Below are positions 23,893-29,981 of a DNA stretch of 29,981 nucleotides, in pieces. The notes beneath the pieces were generated by a model that was not told the DNA's origin, made no database searches, and saw nothing but the letters and a program-made list of their open reading frames with translations. The stretch's first letter is position 1. Each line of letters opens with the position of its first letter. A program made the position numbers and the translations under genes. The DNA is taken from assembly GCA_023391005.1 (NCBI GenBank), contig JAEWBS010000036.1, forward strand, positions 1 to 29,981, given 5' to 3'. This DNA comes from Bacillota bacterium (GTDB lineage Bacteria > Bacillota > Clostridia > Oscillospirales > Ruminococcaceae).

Positions 23893-23926
23893 TTAAAATT
23901 GTAAAAAATACTTAGGAGTTGACAAC

Positions 23927-25411
23927 ATGGTCTTGAGTTTTTTGAAAAAGGGCGGACGACTGACGTCGCTGGCGCTCGCGGCGGCGGTGGTCATGGGCGC
24001 TGCCGGTTGCGGCAAGAGCACACCGGCCATGGCGCAGGGCGGTCCCCCCTCGGCGGCCAGAAAAAGCAGCGCGATATCGGTTCAAATTGCGTATCCCGAA
24101 ACCGAAACGTTGCAGCGCCAGACCGAGTTTGCGGGCAGGCTGGCAGCAGCGCAGAGCGTCAAGGTCTACCCTGAGGTAAGCGGAACGGTTGCCAAAACCT
24201 ATTTTAACGCCGGTGATACGGTTCAAAAGGGCGATCTGCTCTTTGAGCTTGACGACGCCACCGCACAAACGGCGCTTAAAAAGGCTGAGCTGGCCTATCA
24301 GAAAGCGCTGGCCGAAATCGCCTCGGAGGAGTCGGGCTCGGCGAACGCGCTGACCGAGCTGCAATATCAAAACGCGATCACATCGGCGCAAAACGCTTAT
24401 GAGACGGCGCGGGATAACCTTGAGGTAGCCACCGGCGACGACTTTGACCTTGTCAGCTTCAGGCGCTATCGCCAAAATCTCAAAAAGGCCGAAAAGGCGT
24501 ATGACAACGACGAATCGACCGAAAATTGGGAAGCCTACACCAAAGCGATGAAGAATTATAACGACATGCTGGACGATTACGCCAGCTACAGCAATTATAA
24601 AACGTTAATCACTAGGTTTGAAACTGCGTATGATGATTATCTGACCGCGCTGGACAAATATGATATCTACAAGAGCATGACCACCGGCGAAAACGCTGCC
24701 TCGCGGGATATCAAGCGCGCGCAGGCCGAACTGACCTACGCCGACGCACAGAAATCCCTGAGCGACCACAGGGTGTACGCCCCCGTTTCGGGCGTCATCG
24801 CCGCGAAGAATATCAGCGATTATAACGTCGTCTCGGCCCAGACGAGCAGCTATGTCATCTCGCAGGAGGGGCTGCCCACCGTCAGCTTTAACCTCTCGGA
24901 GGACGGCGCGCTGGCCATGACACTCGGCGCGCCGGTCACCGTCACCTATAACGGCGGGGACTATAACGCCGAGGTCATTGAGCTTTCGCCCGAGGCGGAC
25001 GCTTCGACCGGTCTTTACGCCGCCAAAGCCCAGTTCACCGAGGATATCGGCGCCACCCGCTCAGGGGCGGTCGTCAAGGTAATGGCGATTACGGCGCAAG
25101 AAAAGGACACGTTGACCGTTTCGATCGACAACGTCTACTACGAGGGTAACCAGCCCTATCTCTACATATATAACAACGGCGCCGCCAAGCGTGTGGATAT
25201 CACGATCGGAATGACCACGGCCGACAAGGTGTCGGTCACGGCGGGCATTTCTGCGGCCGACGCTGTCATCACCACCTGGCACCCACGACTTACGGATGGG
25301 GTCGAGGTGACCAACCGACAGCTTGACGGTGACACCGCACCGGCCGACGCGGCGACGCAGGACTCCGCTCAACCGCAACCGAACCCGGCCCCCGACAAAA
25401 AGGAGGGATAG
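23927..25411 (+). CDS. RND efflux adaptor lipoprotein (membrane fusion protein)
   Basis: A 494-aa HlyD/AcrA-type adaptor linking the pump to the cell envelope. A lipoprotein signal ends VVMGAAGC (Cys28). The barrel-sandwich lipoyl halves are at about 70-110 (VYPEVSGTVAKTYFNAGDTV) and about 285-305 (VYAPVSGVIAAKNISDYNVV), with a long coiled-coil hairpin between (about 115-275, rich in Lys/Glu/Tyr/Asp). Beta-barrel and membrane-proximal regions follow, then a Pro/Gln/Ala-rich tail ending PAPDKKEG. The hairpin is much longer than in many Gram-positive adaptors. AGGAG lies 8 bases upstream. It is operonic with the pump 3 bases downstream. No outer-membrane factor is present, so it probably acts in a single-membrane envelope. 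Confidence 0.92.
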   Translation: MVLSFLKKGGRLTSLALAAAVVMGAAGCGKSTPAMAQGGPPSAARKSSAISVQIAYPETETLQRQTEFAGRLAAAQSVKVYPEVSGTVAKTYFNAGDTVQKGDLLFELDDATAQTALKKAELAYQKALAEIASEESGSANALTELQYQNAITSAQNAYETARDNLEVATGDDFDLVSFRRYRQNLKKAEKAYDNDESTENWEAYTKAMKNYNDMLDDYASYSNYKTLITRFETAYDDYLTALDKYDIYKSMTTGENAASRDIKRAQAELTYADAQKSLSDHRVYAPVSGVIAAKNISDYNVVSAQTSSYVISQEGLPTVSFNLSEDGALAMTLGAPVTVTYNGGDYNAEVIELSPEADASTGLYAAKAQFTEDIGATRSGAVVKVMAITAQEKDTLTVSIDNVYYEGNQPYLYIYNNGAAKRVDITIGMTTADKVSVTAGISAADAVITTWHPRLTDGVEVTNRQLDGDTAPADAATQDSAQPQPNPAPDKKEG

Positions 25412-25414
25412 CGC

Positions 25415-28400
25415 ATGTTTTCTCTCCCGAATTTCGCGGTCAAGCGCCCTGTTTGCATGCTCGTGTGCGTGCTGGCGCTGTTCCTGTTCGGCACCGGCTC
25501 GATTCTGGGCATGCCGATTGAATCGACGCCCGAGATGGATATGCCGATGATGATCGTCATGACGCGCTACAGCGGCGCTTCGCCCGACGAGGTGGATCAG
25601 GCCGTGACCAAGCGGGTCGAGAGTGCGCTCGCCGCCGTCAGCGGCATTGAGAGCATGTCCTCAACCTCGAGCGCGGGCAGCTCACGCGTGATGCTGCAAT
25701 TCTCTTATAACGACGACATGGACGCCAAATATCAGGACGTCACCTCGGCGCTCTCGAGAATCAGCCTACCGGACAAGGCGAACGATCCGACTGTCATCAA
25801 AATGAGCACCGCGAACATGAACAACGCGGTCATGCGGTTGTCTATCACCTCCGACGGCGACACAGGCAGCATCACCGATTATATTGAGGACAACATCGTC
25901 CCCGAGATTGAAAAGATCGAGGGCGTCGGCGAGGTCAGCGTGCGCGGCGGCCGCAACAAATATATCAGCGTTGAACTCATCGAGGACCGTTTGAGCCAAT
26001 ACGGCCTGACCATGAGCGATGTTTCAAAAGCGATTGCCAACGCCGAATTTGAGGTGACCGTCGGCGCGGCAAACCGCGGCGACGTTGAGCTAAGTCTGGT
26101 CGGCAGCGCCAAATACGACACCTATCAGGCGCTCGCGGATATTCCGATCTCGTTAAAATCAGGCGATATTCTGCATGTCTCGGATGTCGCCAATGTGTAC
26201 ATGGCCGAGCAGGAGCGCTCCTCCTACAGCCGGCAGAACGGCTTTGAGAACATCAGCATCTCGGTCAACAAGGAACAAAGCGCCAACACGATTCAGCTCT
26301 GCAACAAAATAGCGGCGCTGGTCGACGAGCTAAACGCCGACCAAAGCCTCGGCCTGAATATCCGAATCAGCTCCAACAGCGGCCAGACGATTATGGACAA
26401 TATTGAAAACGTGGTTTCGTCGCTGATTATGGGGCTGATCATTTCGGTGGTCGTGCTGTTTTTCTTCTTTGGGGAGTGGCGTGCCTCGTTTATCGTCGGC
26501 CTTTCGATGCCCATTTCGGTCATGTCGGCGCTTGTGATGATGTCCGCTTTTAACATGACGATCAACATGATGTCGCTGGGCGGCCTTGTCGTGGGCATTG
26601 GCATGATGGTGGATAACTCGATTGTCGTCATGGAAAGCTGCTTTAGGGCGCGCAGCGAAACGCGCAGCTTTAAAGAGAGCGTGACGGCGGGCGCAAACCT
26701 TGTGGCCGGATCGGTTATCGCCTCGACGGCAACGACCGTTGTCGTGTTCCTGCCCATCTCGCTGATGGACGGCATGGCGGGTCAGCTTTTTAAAGACACC
26801 GGCTTTACGATTGTGTTTTCGATCACGGCCTCGCTGATCAGCGCGCTGACGCTGGTGCCGCTGCTTTTTGTGAAAATGCGGCCCGTTGAGAAGATGGAAT
26901 CGCTCTCCAACCGGATGCTTAAATTCATCGATAAATATTATAACCGGTTGCTCAGAAAAGCGGTCAACGCACGCAAAATCGTCGTGCTGGTCGCGGTGGC
27001 CTGTCTGGTTGCCGCAGGCCTGATGTTCACCCAGATTAAAATGGAGATGATGCCCTCGATGGACCGCGGCGACGTCAGTCTGTCAGTACAGACCAAGTCG
27101 GGGTTAAGCCTTGAGGCGACCAACGCCATCATGACCGAGATTGAGGACATCATTAAGCAGGAAGCCGACGTGGAATCTTACTCGCTGAGTGTCGGCAGCG
27201 GCGGCGGCGGGCGGATGGGCGGCGGCGCCTCCTCGGGCAGCGGCTCGATATCCATCTCGCTTAAAAAAGACCGCGGCGGCTCAACCGACGGCTTTGTCAA
27301 TCAGATTCGTGAAAAAACGGCGCATATCCAAAATTGCAGCATCACCACCACCGCCGAGAGCGCGATGTCGTTTGGCAGCAGCACCAGCGTTGAAATCGAT
27401 CTCGTCGGAACCAATTATGGCGCGCTTAAAACCGCCGCCGCCACCGTTCGGGAGCAGCTGGCGCTGATGGACGGCATCACGGCAACCGGCAGCAGCGTTT
27501 CAGACGGCGACCCGCGCGCAAAGCTTGCGGTCGACCCCATTCTGGCCGGTGCGGTGGGCATGACGCCCTATTCGGTGCTCACCGCCGCCTCGAACAAAAT
27601 CGCCGGTGTGACCGCCATGGAATACCAGCAGGGCGACACGACCTACAGCGTCAAGGTCGAGTTCCCCGCAGGGCGCTATAAGAACCTCAGCGACCTTTAC
27701 GGCCTGATGATCGACACCCCCTCAGGCGGGCGGATTGCCGTCACCGATATTGCACAGGTCGTCTATGAAGAAGGCCCCACCGCCATCTCGCGCGAGGACG
27801 GCGATTATATCGTCACCGTCACCGGCACGCCGGTCAGCGGGTCCGATATCACCGCCATGACGACGCAGGCCGTCGCCGCCATGCAGACGCTTGAGCTGCC
27901 CGACAGCGTGACGCTGCGCGCGGGCGGCAGCATGAACATGATGCGGGATGAGTTCACCGCCATCGGCTACGCGCTCTTGACCGCCGTGTTCCTCGTATTC
28001 GCCGTTATGGCAATTCAGTTTGAGTCGCTGGCCTTTTCGCTGGTTGTCATGATCTCTATCCCCTTCTCGCTGACCGGTGCTTTCTTCGGTCTGGCCGTCA
28101 CCGGCAACTCGATCAGCATGACCTCGCTGATCGGCCTTGTCATGCTGGTCGGCATTGTGGTCAACAATGCGATCGTACTCATCGACTTTGCAAACATCAT
28201 GCGCGTGCAGGGCATGGAGGTGCGCGAGGCCATCGTGTTCGCGGGCCGCACCCGTATGCGCCCGATCTTGATGTCCACGCTGACCACCGTTGTGGGCCTT
28301 TTGCCGATGGCGTTAGGCATCGGCGGCAAGGTTGAAACGATGCAGGGCATGGCGGTGGTCGTCATCGGCGGCCTGAGTCTTTCAACGGTGCTGACGCTTG

Positions 28401-28501
28401 TGCTGATCCCCACCTTCTACCTAATGTTTGACAAGGAGGATCGCGCGCGCAGAAAGCAGGAGAAAATGCAAAAGCGCGAAGCCCAAAAAACGCAGCGCTA
28501 A
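25415..28501 (+). CDS. RND-family efflux permease
   Basis: A 1028-aa inner-membrane proton-driven pump, 12 helices and two large external loops, usual length. It starts FSLPNFAVKRPVCMLV, like SwrC/AcrB, with the family signature TRYSGASPDEVDQAVTKRVE. In the proton-relay helices, AcrB Asp407-Asp408 correspond to Asp400-Asn401 (GIGMMVDNSIVV), and the AcrB Lys940 position is Asn917 (GIVVNNAIVLIDFA), so only one carboxylate remains. A Gly/Ser-rich segment (GSGGGGRMGGGASSGSGS) near residues 592-609 is unusual for a porter domain. AAGGAGG precedes ATG 25415. Substrates could be drugs, peptides or lipids. Confidence 0.93.
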   Translation: MFSLPNFAVKRPVCMLVCVLALFLFGTGSILGMPIESTPEMDMPMMIVMTRYSGASPDEVDQAVTKRVESALAAVSGIESMSSTSSAGSSRVMLQFSYNDDMDAKYQDVTSALSRISLPDKANDPTVIKMSTANMNNAVMRLSITSDGDTGSITDYIEDNIVPEIEKIEGVGEVSVRGGRNKYISVELIEDRLSQYGLTMSDVSKAIANAEFEVTVGAANRGDVELSLVGSAKYDTYQALADIPISLKSGDILHVSDVANVYMAEQERSSYSRQNGFENISISVNKEQSANTIQLCNKIAALVDELNADQSLGLNIRISSNSGQTIMDNIENVVSSLIMGLIISVVVLFFFFGEWRASFIVGLSMPISVMSALVMMSAFNMTINMMSLGGLVVGIGMMVDNSIVVMESCFRARSETRSFKESVTAGANLVAGSVIASTATTVVVFLPISLMDGMAGQLFKDTGFTIVFSITASLISALTLVPLLFVKMRPVEKMESLSNRMLKFIDKYYNRLLRKAVNARKIVVLVAVACLVAAGLMFTQIKMEMMPSMDRGDVSLSVQTKSGLSLEATNAIMTEIEDIIKQEADVESYSLSVGSGGGGRMGGGASSGSGSISISLKKDRGGSTDGFVNQIREKTAHIQNCSITTTAESAMSFGSSTSVEIDLVGTNYGALKTAAATVREQLALMDGITATGSSVSDGDPRAKLAVDPILAGAVGMTPYSVLTAASNKIAGVTAMEYQQGDTTYSVKVEFPAGRYKNLSDLYGLMIDTPSGGRIAVTDIAQVVYEEGPTAISREDGDYIVTVTGTPVSGSDITAMTTQAVAAMQTLELPDSVTLRAGGSMNMMRDEFTAIGYALLTAVFLVFAVMAIQFESLAFSLVVMISIPFSLTGAFFGLAVTGNSISMTSLIGLVMLVGIVVNNAIVLIDFANIMRVQGMEVREAIVFAGRTRMRPILMSTLTTVVGLLPMALGIGGKVETMQGMAVVVIGGLSLSTVLTLVLIPTFYLMFDKEDRARRKQEKMQKREAQKTQR

Positions 28502-28540
28502 TCCTACGCTATTTATGATATTCCTCTTAAATTAAAACTG

Positions 28541-28580
28541 CCGCCCGGTTCATAACGCTGTGAGCCGGGCGGCGGGTCTT
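28541..28580 (+). terminator. Terminator of the efflux operon
   Basis: A 12-bp stem (CCGCCCGGTTCA at 28541-28552 with TGAGCCGGGCGG at 28561-28572, one mismatch) is followed by a short CTTATT. It lies about 40 bases after the pump stop. The T-run is weak. Confidence 0.6.
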
Positions 28581-28711
28581 ATTGGGTTAAGCGCTAAACG
28601 CTCAGTGCGCCTGACTGATTCCGTCGAGCAGGACGTGCCCGCCTATTTCTGAGTAATCTATAAAAAACGCCAATCATGCGAAAAACAATAAATCTATTCG
28701 TCGGCAGACAT
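28581..28711. other. Noncoding gap between pump and helicase
   Basis: About 130 bases with stop codons in all frames and no recognisable gene, repeat or RNA. The rest of this intergenic stretch holds the promoter and leader of the helicase gene. Confidence 0.4.
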
Positions 28712-28740
28712 TTGACAAAAACACGCCGCTGTGCTAATAT
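28712..28740 (+). promoter_or_regulatory. Consensus sigma-A promoter of the helicase gene
   Basis: Perfect TTGACA (28712-28717), exactly 17 bases, then TAATAT (28735-28740). This is the best promoter in the window. The predicted start is near 28747, giving a leader of about 88 bases. Confidence 0.85.
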
Positions 28741-28773
28741 TAATAAATCATATAGCTATATATCGGTTTAGTG

Positions 28774-28808
28774 AAAAACGAGGAGCTGATCCTCGTTTTT
28801 CTTTTGTT
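28774..28808 (+). terminator. Attenuator-type terminator in the helicase leader
   Basis: A perfect 11-bp stem (AAAAACGAGGA at 28774-28784, TCCTCGTTTTT at 28790-28800, loop GCTGA) is followed by CTTTTGTT. It lies between the promoter and the coding start, so it can cut transcription before the gene. Its 3' arm also matches the ribosome binding site region (28821-28829) in reverse complement. Confidence 0.8.
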
Positions 28809-28834
28809 ATTTAAATTTGGAAACGAGGAGACCT

Positions 28835-29981
28835 ATGTCAGATATGCAATTTTCCCAAATGGAGCTTGACCCCCGCATCGAGAAGGCTGTAAAGGAGATG
28901 GGGTTCGAGCACACCACCCCCATACAGGAGCAGGTGATTCCGCTTATATGCGGCGGCGCGGATGTGATAGCCAAGTCCCAGACCGGGACAGGTAAAACGG
29001 CGGCTTTTGCCATTCCTGTGCTGGAGACCATTGATACCAGCGCCGATAAAACCGCGATTCAAGCGCTGATCCTCTGCCCCACACGCGAGCTGGCGCAGCA
29101 GGCGGGGGAGGAAATCTGCAAGCTGGCCCGTTTCCTGCCCGGTATCCGGCTGGTGGAAGTATACGGCGGCGCAAGTATGGAGCGGCAGTTGATTCAGCTT
29201 AAACGGGCGAACATCGTGGTCGGTACCCCGGGCCGTGTGATGGATCACATGCGCCGCGGCACCATCAAGCTGCAGCATTTAAAAATAATTGTTCTGGATG
29301 AGGCCGATGAAATGCTCAACATGGGCTTTAAGGAGGACATTGAGACGATTTTGCAGGATACGCCAAAAGAGCGTCAGACCGTTCTCTTTTCCGCCACAAT
29401 GCCTCACGCGATTCTGAGCCTCGCCAAGACCTTTCAACGAGATCCCCAAACGGTGGAAATCAATAAGAGTCAAGTGACGTTGGAACAAATTGACCAGAGC
29501 TGCGTAGAGGTGCCCGCCAGCAGAAAGATGGAAGCGCTCAATCTGCTGCTGCGGTTTTATAAACCGAATCGGGCCTTAGTTTTTTGTAATACAAAGCGTA
29601 TGGTTGATGAGCTGGGAGAATACCTCAATAACAACGGCTTCAGCGCGGAGGGTATCCACGGCGATTTAAAGCAGGTGCAGCGCACCCGTGTGATGGGCGA
29701 ATTTAAGCGCGGCCGCGTGGCGATTCTTATCGCCACTGACGTGGCGGCGCGTGGCATTGACGTCAGCGATTTAGACTACGTCATCAATTATGATATTCCC
29801 ATGAATACCGAATACTATGTTCATCGCATCGGCCGTACCGGGCGTGCGGGAAAATCAGGGTGTTCCATCACGCTCTTCTCCGGTAAGCGGCAGATGAACG
29901 CCTTGAGAGACTTATCTCGTGCGATCAAGGCCGAGATCCGGCAGGATCGTTTGCCTACCCAGAAGGAAATTGAAGCGCGGG
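28835..29981 (+). CDS. DEAD-box RNA helicase (3' end cut by window)
   Basis: ATP-dependent RNA helicase; the first 382 codons are present, covering both RecA-like domains. Motifs in order: Q-motif Phe6 and Gln31 (TTPIQ), motif I SQTGTGKT (48-55), Ia PTRELAQQ, Ib TPGR, II DEAD (155-158), III SAT, IV LVFCNT, V TDVAARGID and VI HRIGRTGRAG (330-339). The missing C-terminus would tell whether it is a DbpA/DeaD-type protein with an RNA-binding tail (inference from the usual length of such clostridial proteins). ATG 28835 lies 4 bases after GAGGAG. The leader holds a terminator and an alternative pairing with the ribosome binding site, suggesting control at the RNA level, for instance by cold or by the helicase itself. 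Confidence 0.95.
   Translation, partial: MSDMQFSQMELDPRIEKAVKEMGFEHTTPIQEQVIPLICGGADVIAKSQTGTGKTAAFAIPVLETIDTSADKTAIQALILCPTRELAQQAGEEICKLARFLPGIRLVEVYGGASMERQLIQLKRANIVVGTPGRVMDHMRRGTIKLQHLKIIVLDEADEMLNMGFKEDIETILQDTPKERQTVLFSATMPHAILSLAKTFQRDPQTVEINKSQVTLEQIDQSCVEVPASRKMEALNLLLRFYKPNRALVFCNTKRMVDELGEYLNNNGFSAEGIHGDLKQVQRTRVMGEFKRGRVAILIATDVAARGIDVSDLDYVINYDIPMNTEYYVHRIGRTGRAGKSGCSITLFSGKRQMNALRDLSRAIKAEIRQDRLPTQKEIEAR

Noticed and set aside
23912..24475. 187-codon minus-strand frame opposite the efflux adaptor start
   Set aside because: Antisense to the signal peptide and lipoyl region of a clear adaptor protein.

Overview
The window looks like a chromosomal segment of a low-to-mid GC, spore-former-type Firmicute, most likely a Clostridia/Oscillospirales relative. 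Grounds for this are strong AGGAGG-type ribosome binding sites before most genes, several TTG/ATG start ambiguities typical of Firmicutes, lipoprotein-type (cysteine) signal peptides on binding and adaptor proteins, an RND pump without an outer-membrane factor gene, and sigma-A-like TTGACA/TATAAT promoters. No rRNA, tRNA, insertion sequence, phage gene or CRISPR array was seen. The taxonomic placement is inference.

Layout. 1-841: a minus-strand group of three very small genes (79, 46 and 44 codons) with its own terminator. 842-2471: alanine dehydrogenase (ald), preceded by about 500 bases of noncoding DNA that holds a well-formed promoter, a roughly 95-base structured RNA ending in an intrinsic terminator, and a separate perfect 21-bp stem-loop. 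2472-13803: a long co-directional minus-strand catabolic cluster, in order of transcription: LysR regulator, HMG-CoA-lyase-like enzyme, acylating (CoA-forming) aldehyde dehydrogenase, ThDP-dependent acetolactate-synthase-like enzyme, a complete TRAP transporter (small membrane, large membrane, binding protein), a YdiB-like quinate/shikimate dehydrogenase, an AEC-family carrier, and an AP-endonuclease-2/xylose-isomerase-like TIM-barrel protein. 13973-17202: a second, orphan TRAP-type binding lipoprotein translationally coupled to a membrane-anchored AraC-type regulator. 17352-20209: TrkA/TrkH potassium uptake. 20353-22006: a DUF1624-type membrane acyltransferase-like protein and a cytidylate-kinase-like protein. 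22032-28501: a two-component system divergent from an RND-type efflux adaptor and pump. 28835-end: a DEAD-box RNA helicase truncated by the window edge, with an unusual leader.

How the genes may work together. The central cluster makes chemical sense as a pathway in which a TRAP-imported (hydroxy)carboxylate is oxidised or rearranged by the dehydrogenase and TIM-barrel enzyme, decarboxylated or cleaved by the ThDP enzyme to an aldehyde, oxidised to an acyl-CoA by the acylating aldehyde dehydrogenase, and split by the HMG-CoA-lyase-like enzyme to acetyl-CoA plus an oxo-acid. I do not recognise this combination as a named pathway. The orphan binding protein plus AraC membrane regulator could be the sensory input for a related substrate. 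The two-component system probably controls the divergent efflux pump through direct repeats in their shared intergenic region.

The most interesting items are this unassigned catabolic cluster, the helicase leader in which a terminator arm can alternatively pair with the ribosome binding site, the structured RNA ahead of ald, and the orphan binding protein/AraC pair.
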